A DNA stretch of 64,000 nt from Streptomyces sp. ISL-10 (GTDB lineage Bacteria; Actinomycetota; Actinomycetes; Streptomycetales; Streptomycetaceae): contig NZ_JAGGOJ010000003.1 in the NCBI RefSeq assembly GCF_018614575.1, forward strand, positions 310,001 through 374,000, written 5' to 3'. This document shows positions 45,231 to 53,729 of this stretch, one piece after another (the first letter of the stretch is position 1; the number at the start of each line of letters is the position of its first letter). Position numbers and translations under genes: made by a program. Below the pieces are notes generated by a model. That model was not told where the DNA came from. It made no database searches and was given only the letters and a program-made list of their open reading frames with translations.

Positions 45231-46495
45231 GCCACACTCACCGCCGTCCCGCGCGCCATGGGGCCGAAGAGCAGCGTCGCCACTGCGGGCACCTGGTCGG
45301 CGGACACCCCGAGGACCGGCGCGACCAGCGAGCCGATGGCCCGCTGCTCGGCCGCCGTCGCGGAGACCGGGCCGGCTCCGGGCGGCCCGCCGGCAGCGAC
45401 ATCCTTCGTACCGTCGTCGAGCTTGGTGTGTCCCGACGGCACGGAAGGATTGGGGATGCTTCTGCAGTTGGGGCCGGAGCGATCGGCATAGCGCGGTTCC
45501 TCACCGGGTCGGTACGCGGGTCGCGGATGGACGAATTCGAGGGTGATGCGCATCTCGCCGCCCCTGAACGCCTTCTCCGACTCCCTGGTCTGGCGCTCGA
45601 GGCCGTCCAGGAGACACGGGTACTCGGGCGAGTAGCGGGCGAACAGGTCGAGGGTCGGGCGGGAGACACGGCCCAGGGTGATCAGCCGCTCGCCGTTGTC
45701 GTCGAAGAACTTCTCCGCCGTGCCGGCGACCTTCGCCGTTCCCGTCAGGGCGGCGGCCAGCTGCTCGCGCTTCGCCACGATCGTGCGGCTCGTGGTGACG
45801 GAGTTGCGCAGGATGTTCATCAGGTCCGGTGCCGCGTCCCCGTAGACCTCGGCGACATCGGCGAAGCGGGAGATGTCCTCCTGCATGGACGGCATATGGG
45901 GGTTGAGCTCGCGCAGATAGCGCTCCAGCCGGACCAGGTTGTCGCCGATGCGGTCCCCGCGCCCTTCCAGCGCGGTGGAGAACGCGTGCAGCGTGGCGTT
46001 GAGATCCGCGGGCCGCACGGTGCGCAGCAGCGGGAGCAGGTCGTTCATCAGGTGCTGCACCTCGATGCCGGCCCTGGTGCGGTCCTGGGTGATCACGTCA
46101 CCGGCCCGGATGTGCCTGCCGGACGAGCCGGGCGGCGCCACGAGATCGACGAACTTCTCACCGAAAAGCGTCTTCGGCAGCAGCCGTGCCTGCACATCGG
46201 CCGGGATACGTTCGACGTGCTCCGGCTTCAGAGCGATGTCGAGCGTCGCCTTCTCCCCGTCGGCCCGCACCTCGCGGACCTCGCCGACGAGCAGTCCGCG
46301 CAGCTTCACGTCGGCCCGCGGGTCGAGCTGATTGCCGAGGGTGTCGGCCTCGAGCGTGATGCGCACCACCGAGGTGAACACCTGCTGGTACGCGGCCACG
46401 GAAAGCGACAGCAGCAGGGCGATGACGGCGAGGAACACGATGCCGTACAGCCGCAGCCTGCCACTGCGCGCCGCGGCGCCTCCTTCGATGCTCAT
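45227..46495 (-). CDS. mceA: Mce protein, position A
   Basis: 422 residues. Anchor helix LYGIVFLAVIALLLSLSVAAYQQV, MCE domain RITLEADTLGNQLDPRADVKLRGLLVGEVREVRADGEKATLDIALK, and ARYSPEYPCLLDGLERQTRESEKAFRGG, the conserved A-position segment. The end is an Ala/Gly/Pro-rich tail. It follows yrbEB by six bases and opens the six-gene mceA-F row. Confidence 0.9.
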   Translation of the reverse strand: MSIEGGAAARSGRLRLYGIVFLAVIALLLSLSVAAYQQVFTSVVRITLEADTLGNQLDPRADVKLRGLLVGEVREVRADGEKATLDIALKPEHVERIPADVQARLLPKTLFGEKFVDLVAPPGSSGRHIRAGDVITQDRTRAGIEVQHLMNDLLPLLRTVRPADLNATLHAFSTALEGRGDRIGDNLVRLERYLRELNPHMPSMQEDISRFADVAEVYGDAAPDLMNILRNSVTTSRTIVAKREQLAAALTGTAKVAGTAEKFFDDNGERLITLGRVSRPTLDLFARYSPEYPCLLDGLERQTRESEKAFRGGEMRITLEFVHPRPAYRPGEEPRYADRSGPNCRSIPNPSVPSGHTKLDDGTKDVAAGGPPGAGPVSATAAEQRAIGSLVAPVLGVSADQVPAVATLLFGPMARGTAVSVA

Positions 46496-46501
46496 CGGCC
46501 C

Positions 46502-47320
46502 CTACCCCGCTATCCGTACGGTCGTGTTGGCGCCCCAGATCGCCAGGCTGAGGAAGAAGTCGAGAATGTTGATCGCCACGATCGAGGTCCGCACCGCACG
46601 CCCGACCGCGACGCCGACGCCGGCCGGGCCACCGCTCGCGTAGTAGCCGTAGTAGCAGTGCACCAGGATGATCACGACCGCGAAGACGATCACCTTGCCG
46701 AAGGACCACAGCACGTCGACCGGCGGCAGATACTGCTGGAAGTAGTGGTCGTAGGTGCCGGTGGACTGCCCGTAGTAGCCGGTGGTGATGGTGCGGGCGG
46801 CGAAGTACGAGGACAGGAGCCCGATCACGTACAGCGGGATCACCGCGACGAACCCGGCGATCATCCGCGTCGTCACCAGGAACGGCAGCGACGGGACGCC
46901 CATCACCTCGAGCGCGTCGGTCTCCTCGCTGATCCGCATCGCGCCCAGCTGCGCGGTGAACCCGGCCCCGACCGTCGCGGAGAGGGCCAGGCCTGCCACC
47001 AGCGGGGCGATCTCACGGGTGTTGAAGTACGCGGACAGGAACGCCACGAAGTTCGACGTGCCGAGCTGGTTGAGCGCCGCGTATCCCTGCAGGCCGACCT
47101 CGGTGCCGGTGAAGAACGACAGGAACGCGATCACCCCGACGGTGCCGCCGACCACGGCGAGCGCGCCACGGCCGAAGCTCACCTCCGCGAGCAGTCGCAG
47201 GATCTCCTTCTTGTAGCGGCGCAGGGTGCGCCCGGTCCAGGCCAGCGAACGGCCGTAGAAGGACAGCTGCCTGCCCAACTCCTCGAGCTGAGGCGGCAGC
47301 ACACGGTTCATCAGCGGCAT
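46502..47320 (-). CDS. yrbEB: MlaE/YrbE-type permease subunit B
   Basis: 272 residues with about five or six membrane helices. The MlaE signature AALNQLGTSNFVAFLSAYFNTREIAPLVAGLALSATVGAGFTAQLGAMRISEETDALEVMGV is present, including the EETDAL coupling motif that contacts the ATPase. With YrbEA it forms the inner-membrane permease of the Mce lipid importer. Three bases separate it from yrbEA. Confidence 0.93.
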   Translation of the reverse strand: MPLMNRVLPPQLEELGRQLSFYGRSLAWTGRTLRRYKKEILRLLAEVSFGRGALAVVGGTVGVIAFLSFFTGTEVGLQGYAALNQLGTSNFVAFLSAYFNTREIAPLVAGLALSATVGAGFTAQLGAMRISEETDALEVMGVPSLPFLVTTRMIAGFVAVIPLYVIGLLSSYFAARTITTGYYGQSTGTYDHYFQQYLPPVDVLWSFGKVIVFAVVIILVHCYYGYYASGGPAGVGVAVGRAVRTSIVAINILDFFLSLAIWGANTTVRIAG

Positions 47321-47323
47321 CGC

Positions 47324-48094
47324 TCAGCCCCTCTGCGGAACGATTTGGAAGTACACGGCGGTCATCACGAAGTTCGTCACGAACAGCAACATGAAGGTGA
47401 TGACCACCGACTGGTTCACCGCGTCACCGACGCCTTTCGGACCACCCTTCGCGGTCAGGCCCTTGTACGAGGCGACGATCGCGGCAATCGCCCCGAAGAC
47501 CAGGGCTTTCAGCTCGGCCGCCCATAGGTCGGACAACTGGGCGAGGGTGGTGAAGGAGGCGAGATACGCGCCTGGAGTGCCGTTTTGAAGAACGACGTTG
47601 AAGAAGTAGCCGCCGGCCACGCCGACCACCGACACAAGCCCGTTGAGCAGCACCGCGACCAGCATCGTGGCCAGCACCCGCGGCACCACCAGGCGGTGGA
47701 TCGGATCGATGCCGAGCACCTGCATCGCGTCGATCTCCTCGCGGATCTTGCGCGCGCCGAGGTCCGCGCAGATCGCCGTGCCGCCCGCCCCCGCGATCAG
47801 CAGCGCCGTGACGATCGGCGACGCCTCCCGCAGCACGGCCAGCACCGAGGCCGCGCCCGAGAACGACTGGGCGCCCAGCTGCCGCGTCAGACTGCCGATC
47901 TGCAACGCGATCACCGCGCCGAACGGGATCGACACCAGCGCCGTCGGCAGGATCGTCACACTCGCGACGAACCACGCCTGCTGGATGAACTCCCGGACCT
48001 GGAAAGGCCGTTTGGGGATCGTGCGCAGGACGTCGAGGCCCATCGCGAACAGGCTGCCCGAATGCCGCAGGGCACCCGTGGGGGACAAGCTCAT
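47324..48094 (-). CDS. yrbEA: MlaE/YrbE-type permease subunit A
   Basis: 256 residues with about five or six membrane helices. MlaE features include REFIQQAWFVASVTILPTALVSIPFGAVIALQIG and REASPIVTALLIAGAGGTAICADLGARKIREEIDAMQVLGIDPIHRLVVPRVLA, with the REEIDAM coupling motif. The start overlaps the stop of the ATPase gene. Forms the permease with YrbEB. Confidence 0.93.
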   Translation of the reverse strand: MSLSPTGALRHSGSLFAMGLDVLRTIPKRPFQVREFIQQAWFVASVTILPTALVSIPFGAVIALQIGSLTRQLGAQSFSGAASVLAVLREASPIVTALLIAGAGGTAICADLGARKIREEIDAMQVLGIDPIHRLVVPRVLATMLVAVLLNGLVSVVGVAGGYFFNVVLQNGTPGAYLASFTTLAQLSDLWAAELKALVFGAIAAIVASYKGLTAKGGPKGVGDAVNQSVVITFMLLFVTNFVMTAVYFQIVPQRG

Positions 48095-49047
48095 GCGCCC
48101 GCCGCCTTCCCGCGCACGGCTGCGCGCATCTGTCGCAGGGACTCGCGTTCGGCGATCGCCTCCCAGCGGGGAGGCCGGTCGATTCCCTTGGTGGGCAGCA
48201 GGCGGGGTGTCAGGTCGGGTATGCCCTGCTGCTCGTCGTCCGGCTCCCCCAGCTGGGCGAGTTCCTGCTCGACCTGGGCGGCGTCCTTCTCCTCCGCCAT
48301 CCCGATCGGGCCCTGCATGCGGCCGTTCAGGAACTGCCGCACGACCGGTTCGTCGCTGGTGAGCAGCTGCTCCCTCGGGCCGAACATCACCAGCTCCCGC
48401 CGGAACAGCAGTCCGATGTTGTCCGGCACCTGCCGGGCGGAGGCGATGTCATGGGTGACGATGAGGAACGTGGCGTCGATCTGGGCGTTCAGGTCGACGA
48501 TGAGCTGGTTGAGATAGGCCACGCGCACCGGGTCGAGTCCCGAGTCCGGCTCGTCGAACAGGATGATCTCCGGGTCGAGCACGAGGGCGCGGGCGAGTCC
48601 GGCGCGTTTGCGCATGCCGCCGGAGATCTCGCCGGGCAGTTTGTCCTCGGCGCCGATCAGGCCGACCATGTCCATCTTCTCGAGGACGATGCGGCGGATC
48701 TCGCTCTCCGGCTTGCGGGTGTGCTCGCGCAGCGGGAAGGCGATGTTGTCGTAGAGGTTCATCGATCCGAACAGCGCGCCGTCCTGGAACAGCACACCGA
48801 AGAGCTTGCGGACCTCGTACAGGTCGTGCTCGCGCAACGTGGTGATGTCCGTGCCCGCGATCTTGATCGAGCCGCGTTCGGGTCGGAGCAGGCCGACCAG
48901 GGTCTTCAGGAAGACCGACTTGCCGGTGCCGGAGGGCCCGAGCATGACCGAGACCTCACCGGCGGGCAGGGTCAGAGAGACGTCCTGCCAGATGACCTGG
49001 TGCCCGAAGGACTTCGTGAGCCCTTCCACACAGATCTCGACACCCAT
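48091..49047 (-). CDS. mceG: ABC ATPase of the Mce lipid importer (Mkl/MceG/MlaF type)
   Basis: 318 residues from the ATG at 49047 (GAAGGG upstream). Walker A GPSGTGKS at 37-44, signature EISGGMRKRAGLARALV, Walker B IILFDEPDSGLDPV and H-loop VTHDIASA. The extra C-terminal part, with PTKGIDRPPRWEAI near the end, is usual in Mkl/MceG proteins. Many actinobacteria keep this ATPase unlinked; here it leads the operon, so this mce unit is self-contained: ATPase, two permeases, six Mce, two Mas. Confidence 0.93.
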   Translation of the reverse strand: MGVEICVEGLTKSFGHQVIWQDVSLTLPAGEVSVMLGPSGTGKSVFLKTLVGLLRPERGSIKIAGTDITTLREHDLYEVRKLFGVLFQDGALFGSMNLYDNIAFPLREHTRKPESEIRRIVLEKMDMVGLIGAEDKLPGEISGGMRKRAGLARALVLDPEIILFDEPDSGLDPVRVAYLNQLIVDLNAQIDATFLIVTHDIASARQVPDNIGLLFRRELVMFGPREQLLTSDEPVVRQFLNGRMQGPIGMAEEKDAAQVEQELAQLGEPDDEQQGIPDLTPRLLPTKGIDRPPRWEAIAERESLRQMRAAVRGKAAGA

Positions 49048-49139
49048 CCGGTTACACCCTTCAGCCGTGGAGCGATCCGACACCTGCTCTACGGGGAGGG
49101 GCGCCGCGTCCGTCGCGACGACTCGGAATTTTTTTCGGG

Positions 49140-49940
49140 CGGGTTACGGGAGGGTGAGCGGGGGCGCTTTGCGGCGGATTTGTCCCGGGGGCTTCGCTCC
49201 AGCGCCCGTACCGCCCTCCGGGCGGTGTCCTCGATGCCCGCGGGGCGTGGGTGCGGGTGCGTCCCGTGCTCGCGGGGCGTGGGTGGGGTGCGTTCCCACG
49301 GCCGCCGGGTGGTGCGCCTCATGCCCGCGGGGCGTAGGTGGTGATCCTTCCCAGGGCCGCAGGGCGTAGGGGATGCCCCATGCCGCGGTGTGTAGGTGTG
49401 AGGGCTCCATGCCCGCGTTGTGTCGGGGTGCGTCTCATGGCCGCGCGGCGTTGGTTGCGGGTCTTTCCCACCGCCGCGGTGCCTAGGTGTGAGTGCTCCA
49501 AGCCCGCGGTGGGCGGGGATGTGGGTGGATCCCACGGCCGTGGGCGTAGGCGGGGGCGTCTCCCATGGTCGCAGGGCGTAGGGGATGCCGCGGTGCGTAG
49601 GTGTGAGTGCTCCATGCCGTCGTGGGTGGGGTGCATCCCACGCCCGCGGGGTGTAGGGGGCGTCTCATGGCCGCGGGGCGTGGTTGCGGGTGGCCGTGGG
49701 GCGTAGGGGTGCGTCTCATGACCGCGGGCGTAGGTGGGGGTGTCCCCCATGGCCGCAGTGCGTAGGGGATGCCCCATGCCGCGGTGCGTAGGTGTGAGTG
49801 CTCCATGCCGGCGTGGGTGAGGTGCCTCCCGTGCCCGCTGGGCCTGGGCGGGGGCGTCCACGGCCCCGGGGTGCACGGGGTGCGTCCCACGGCCGCGGGG
49901 CGTGGTTGCGGCGGCCGGCAGGCCGTAGGGGACGGGGCCG
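49140..49940. repeat. Degenerate repeat tract upstream of the mce operon
   Basis: About 800 bases built from short variants of 'CCCATGgCCGCgGGGCGTAGG' interleaved with 'GTGTGAGTGCTCCATGCC'. Longer units of roughly 190-215 bases recur: the string GGCGTAGGGGATGCC or GTGCGTAGGGGATGCC appears near 49364, 49577 and 49759, each followed by CGGTGYGTAGGTGTGAG. Reverse-strand frames are open throughout with repeated PTPRGH/YAPRHG-like peptides but no ribosome binding site, so coding is doubtful. The whole gap 49048-50051 has no gene. Confidence 0.75.
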
Positions 49941-50051
49941 GGGGCGGAGCCCCCGGTTATGGGATGGGGGCATTCCCCCCGGCGACGCTGGGGGCTCCCC
50001 ACGCACAGCCGTCGGGTCATAGGGGAGGGCGGGGGAGACGGCCCGCACAGC

Positions 50052-51089
50052 TTACGGGCCCGACGGCAGCGGCAACGGCACTGAGGGGACCGGCGCCGAC
50101 GCGGACGGCACCGGCGGCGGTGCCACCTCCGGCAGCTGCGCGCTCATCGACGTGACACCCGGGACCGGCACCTCAGGAACCTCGACCCCCTCCGGCAGCA
50201 CCGGCAGACGCGGCACCGCCGACGTCTCCAGCGGCAGCGCCGGCAAGGACACCTCGGGCAGCGACACCTCCGGCAGCAGTGGCTTTGAGCTCCATTCCGC
50301 GCCGTCCGACGGCATCGGTCCCTGCCGCGAGCCGAAAGGAGACGGCGAGCCCGTCGGCCCGGGCCCCGGCGCGGTCGAGGCGGTCGGCTCGGAGGCGACC
50401 GTGGGCGTCGCCGGGCGGGGCAGGACGGGTGCGTCCCCGGACCGGTACGGCAGGACGAGTCCCGCGACCGCCAGCGTCGCCGCCGTCGACGCGATGGCGA
50501 CCGCCTGGGCATGACCCCCGCGCGGGCGGCCGCGGCCGCACAGCCACAGGACGAGCCCCAGGGTCGCGGCCAGGGAGTTGCGCAGCGTGCGCCGGGCCCT
50601 GGCGAGCAAGGACTCGACCGTCCGGTAGCTCAGGCCCATCTTCACGGCGACCTGGCTGACATCGAGATCCTCCGACTTCAGCCACAGCGCCTCCGCCTGC
50701 CGGACTGGCAGCTCACCGCTGCGTACGGCCAGCCAGCGCGCCTCCGCCCGGTCGCAGACCGCCTCGTCGACGGGCACCGGCCGTGGCGGATGCAGCGTCG
50801 GGCTGGTGCGGACCTCCGCCTCGCGGTTGACCTGGCGGTGCCGGTCGATGCACAGCCGCATCGTCACGGTCGTCAGCCAGGCGCCCAGCCGCTCGTCGTC
50901 CAGGTGCGGCTGCTCCGCGGCGCGGAGCATCGCCTCGTGCACGGCGTCCTCGGCGTCCTCCATGCTGACGGACCGGCGCCGGGCCACCCTCAGCAATTGC
51001 TCCCGGTGGCTCCAGGCGCGCTCCCAGCGCTCGTGCGCCCTGTCGGCGCCCGGTTCACCGAAGTGCTCAGGCTGTGTGTCTGTCGCCAT
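50052..51089 (-). CDS. ECF-type sigma factor with a C-terminal membrane helix and proline-rich outer tail
   Basis: 345 residues from the ATG at 51089 with AAGGGGG upstream. Region 2 at about 25-86 (AEDAVHEAMLRAAE, LGAWLTTVTMRLCIDRHRQ) and region 4 at about 128-172 (LPVRQAEALWLKSEDLDVSQVAVKMGLSYRTVESLLARARRTLR). Beyond region 4 come hydrophobic stretches (LAATLGLVLWLCG and AVAIASTAATLAVAGLVLPY, to about 214) and about 130 residues of Pro/Ser/Val-rich sequence with LPEVSLPEVSLPALPLE-like repeats, probably outside the membrane. A sigma factor fused to its own membrane anchor is uncommon. Downstream of the transglycosylase gene on the same strand. Confidence 0.88.
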   Translation of the reverse strand: MATDTQPEHFGEPGADRAHERWERAWSHREQLLRVARRRSVSMEDAEDAVHEAMLRAAEQPHLDDERLGAWLTTVTMRLCIDRHRQVNREAEVRTSPTLHPPRPVPVDEAVCDRAEARWLAVRSGELPVRQAEALWLKSEDLDVSQVAVKMGLSYRTVESLLARARRTLRNSLAATLGLVLWLCGRGRPRGGHAQAVAIASTAATLAVAGLVLPYRSGDAPVLPRPATPTVASEPTASTAPGPGPTGSPSPFGSRQGPMPSDGAEWSSKPLLPEVSLPEVSLPALPLETSAVPRLPVLPEGVEVPEVPVPGVTSMSAQLPEVAPPPVPSASAPVPSVPLPLPSGP

Positions 51090-51218
51090 GAGGGCCCCCT
51101 TGCTCTCACCACCGGCCGCGTGCTGTCCGGCGGATGGCGACATTACCGTCCAGTATCCGGAGTTGTGGAGGGGGAGGACCTCATCGAGTCCGTTCCGTTG
51201 TCGGAACGGGCGTGCCGG

Positions 51219-52256
51219 TCAGTCCACGCTGGTCAGCGGGGTGGTGGGCAGGCCCTTTCCGGCGCCGGGCAGCGTGGGGGCGGGGACGGGGAGGGGGACA
51301 GAGGGCTCGGTCGGGCCGACCGGCTGCGCAGGGGACGCGGACGGCGACGGTGACGCGGACGGCGAGGGGGACGACGAGGGGGCGGCGGACGGTGCCGCGG
51401 TGGGGGGCCGGGGTGTGGAGGAGGACGAGGACGAGGGGGACGGCGGCTTGGACGGGGACGGCGCCGATGTGGCCGGCCGTGTCTGTTCCGGTGCGGGGCG
51501 CGCCTCGGCGCCGTCGGGCACGACCGTGTGCCCGTCGAGGTAGTAGGTGAACCACGACCGCACGGTGAGCAGGTACGCGGTGGAGTGGTTGTAGCCGAGA
51601 AGCGCGCGGTCCAGGTCTCCGGCGTCCGCCAGGTCCCGTCCGCCCGCGCACAGGTAGCGGCCCGCGGCGAGTGCCGCGTCGAAGACGTTGCCGGGGTCCC
51701 GGTTCCCGTCGCCGTTGCCGTCGGCGCCCCAGTGCGCCCAGGTCGAGGGGATGAACTGCAGGGGCCCCACGGCCCGGTCGTACGCGGTGTCCCCGTCGTA
51801 CCGGCCTCCGTCGCTGTCCCGGATGAGTGCGAAGCCGTTGCCGTCCAGACGCGGGCCGAGGATCGGCGTGAGCGTGGTCCCGTCGGCGCTCACGCGGCCG
51901 CCGCGGGCCTGCCCCGACTCGACCTGGCCGATGGCGGCGAGCAGCTGCCAGCGCAGCCCGCAGCCGGGGGTCGTACGCGCCAGTTCCTCTTCGGCGGCCC
52001 GGTAGGCGGCGAGCACGGTGGCGGGCAGTGCGCCGACCGTCGCGGTGACCGCCGTTCCGGCCTGCCGCTGCCGCGCCGGGCCCGGCACTCGCAAAGGCGG
52101 GAGCTCCGTGCGGTACGCGCTGTCCCCCGACACGCTCGGCTCCTGCGACCGCCCTGCGGACGCGAACGTCCCCGGCCCCTGCGAAGCGGTCAGCACGGCC
52201 ATCGCCGCGGTCGCGACCGCCGTCGCCCTGACGCCTCTGCCTGCACGCCCTGTCAT
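51219..52256 (-). CDS. Secreted lytic transglycosylase (MltB-like)
   Basis: 345 residues from the ATG at 52256 with GGAGGGG upstream. A signal peptide (ATAVATAAMAVLTASQGPGTFASA) precedes the catalytic domain: CGLRWQLLAAIGQVESGQARGG with the catalytic Glu of the QVESG motif (about residue 119), AVGPLQFIPSTWAHWGADGNGDGNRDP, and ALLGYNHSTAYLLTVRSWFTYY. The tail is Pro/Ser/Ala-rich, suited to wall association. Cleaves peptidoglycan outside the cell. The sigma factor gene follows 129 bases downstream on the same strand. Confidence 0.9.
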   Translation of the reverse strand: MTGRAGRGVRATAVATAAMAVLTASQGPGTFASAGRSQEPSVSGDSAYRTELPPLRVPGPARQRQAGTAVTATVGALPATVLAAYRAAEEELARTTPGCGLRWQLLAAIGQVESGQARGGRVSADGTTLTPILGPRLDGNGFALIRDSDGGRYDGDTAYDRAVGPLQFIPSTWAHWGADGNGDGNRDPGNVFDAALAAGRYLCAGGRDLADAGDLDRALLGYNHSTAYLLTVRSWFTYYLDGHTVVPDGAEARPAPEQTRPATSAPSPSKPPSPSSSSSSTPRPPTAAPSAAPSSSPSPSASPSPSASPAQPVGPTEPSVPLPVPAPTLPGAGKGLPTTPLTSVD

Positions 52257-52394
52257 TTCCCGACCCCTCCCTGCGGTTCCGTCATCTGCTCTACGCCCCA
52301 AGCGGCCGGGTCCGTCGCCCGCGTACGGCCGTTTTCTCCCGCGCCGCCGCCTACGTGCCCGACGGACCGGGTAGCGAAGGTGCCGCGCCCACGC

Positions 52395-52800
52395 TCTTTC
52401 CCGTGAACCGGACGGGCCGGCACGGGCCGCTGCCGTGCGCATACGGTCCGCGACCGCCTGCACGCTGCTGTGTCCCGCGCGGTGACCGGAGGCCCGCGCC
52501 CGTGCGCCGGTGCTCGCTCTCCGATCGCGGATGGCGTGGGCCGGATTGCGCGGGGCTGCTGCCGTGCTCCGTCTCCGCGTCTGCCTGCGCGCTGCCGTGT
52601 CCCGGGCGGCGGCCCGGGCTTGCGCTGATGCCGCGATCGCGGATGGCTGCGGCCGGATTGCGCGGGGCTGCTACCGCGCTCCCTCTCCGTGACTGTCTGC
52701 GCGCTGCCGTGTCCCGCGCGGTGAGCCGGGGGCCCGCGCCCGTGCGCCGGTGCTGGCCGTCCGCGATCGGGGATGGCGTGGGCCGGACTGGACGGGCCGC
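52395..52800. repeat. Degenerate tandem repeat of about 112-133 bp, four copies
   Basis: Copies can be phased on GGATTGCGCGGGGCTGCT or its variants starting near 52412, 52545, 52657 and 52787. Each also has 'CTGCGCGCTGCCGTGTCCCG' and 'GCGATCGCGGATGGC' forms. The tract lies in the 785-base gap (52257-53041) upstream of the transglycosylase and of the thiamine-binding-like gene. No gene is supported there. A shorter direct repeat GTGGCCCGCTCCCGC follows at about 52932-52962. Confidence 0.7.
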
Positions 52801-53041
52801 TGCCCCGGCGGTATGGGCGCGGCGGCCATGCGGCCAGGCCGCATGGCCGGGTCTCCGCCGACCCGTGGGGGCACCGACCCCGGCCCGCTGCCCCTGCCGT
52901 ATCGGGGCCGCCCCCCGGCGGCCTGGCCACGTGGCCCGCTCCCGCGTGGCCCGCTCCCGCGCGGACCGCGTGGGCACGGGCCCGGGGCCCGCCGCCCCCG
53001 CCCGGCTCCCCGCCGGAAAAGCCCGCCGCTACCGTGGGGGC

Positions 53042-53293
53042 ATGGTGCGACTGAGAGTGGAGTTCACGACCGAGCCGTTCGACCTCGACGAACCGCCCGC
53101 CCACGCGCTGGCCGTCCGCGAGGTCGTTCAGGACGCGGGGCTGGACAAGGTGGACGTCGGGCCCTTCGGCAACACCGCCGAGGGTGGTGCCGACCAGGTG
53201 CTCGGTGCCGTCGACGCGTTGCTGCGCAAGGCGCTCGAGACTGGTGCGACCCGGGTGTCGCTGCAGGTCAACGTGGTGGAGGGGGAGGGATGA
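53042..53293 (+). CDS. Small thiamine-binding-like protein (MTH1187/YkoF-type fold)
   Basis: 83 residues from the ATG at 53042. The sequence ALAVREVVQDAGLDKVDVGPFGNTAEGGADQVLGAVDALLRKALETGATRVSLQVNV follows the MTH1187 (DUF77) pattern, where a P-x-G-T/N-x-x-E-G loop and a late G-A-x-R-V strand line the ligand pocket. Ligand binding is inferred. TACCGT (53030-53035) six bases before the ATG suggests a leaderless message. It is coupled by ATGA to the HTH gene and upstream of the uricase operon. Confidence 0.72.
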   Translation: MVRLRVEFTTEPFDLDEPPAHALAVREVVQDAGLDKVDVGPFGNTAEGGADQVLGAVDALLRKALETGATRVSLQVNVVEGEG

Positions 53294-53667
53294 CCGGGCC
53301 TGGGGAGCACGCGCTCGCGCAGGCGGTCAAGCCGCTCGTCGACGCCATGGGCGCCGTGCTGATAACGCCCGACGAGGCCCGTGAGGACGACGTCGTGCTG
53401 AGCTGGGAGGGTGAGGAGGTCGTCGCCGTACGCCTGCCGCAGCTCGCGGACTCCCTCGACCACATCCTCGCGGCGCTGGAGCGGCAGCACGGCAGGCCGC
53501 TCGCCGAACTCGACCGGAAGACAAAGCAGTCGGTCGTCAGGACACTGGAGGCACGGGGCGCGTTCTCCGTACGCCACGGGGTGGAGACGGTGGCCGGCGC
53601 GCTGGGTGTCAGCCGCTTCACCGTCTACAACTACCTGAACAGGGAAAACGCGGCCAAGGGCGGCTGA
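53290..53667 (+). CDS. Helix-turn-helix protein, YheO-like C-terminal domain
   Basis: 125 residues; GGGGGAGGG precedes the ATG, which overlaps the upstream stop. The C-terminal 45 residues (VVRTLEARGAFSVRHGVETVAGALGVSRFTVYNYLNRE) are an HTH very like that of YheO-type regulators. The N-terminal part is only about 75 residues, so the usual PAS-like sensor is shortened or replaced. It sits 151 bases before uraD on the same strand. Control of the uric acid genes is a position-based guess. Confidence 0.75.
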   Translation: MTGPGEHALAQAVKPLVDAMGAVLITPDEAREDDVVLSWEGEEVVAVRLPQLADSLDHILAALERQHGRPLAELDRKTKQSVVRTLEARGAFSVRHGVETVAGALGVSRFTVYNYLNRENAAKGG

Positions 53668-53729
53668 GCGCCCGCCCGCCGCGGCCGCCGTCCGGTGCTT
53701 CGGGCGGCGGCTTTTGTGTTCGCCATTTT

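Noticed and set aside
49319..50020. 233-residue minus-strand frame with repeated PTPRGH/HLRTA peptides
   Set aside because: It follows the DNA repeat, all other frames are also open, and no ribosome binding site or start is convincing. Kept as a repeat, not as a gene.
52395..52800. Could the tandem repeats be a CRISPR array?
   Set aside because: Units are 112-133 bases, diverged over their whole length, with no short constant repeat and unique spacers, and no cas genes are near.
52355..53041. Upstream in-frame extension of the thiamine-binding-like gene
   Set aside because: It translates the repeat tract into Arg/Pro/Ala/Cys-rich sequence. The family-like sequence begins exactly at the ATG at 53042, which has a -10 placed for leaderless start.
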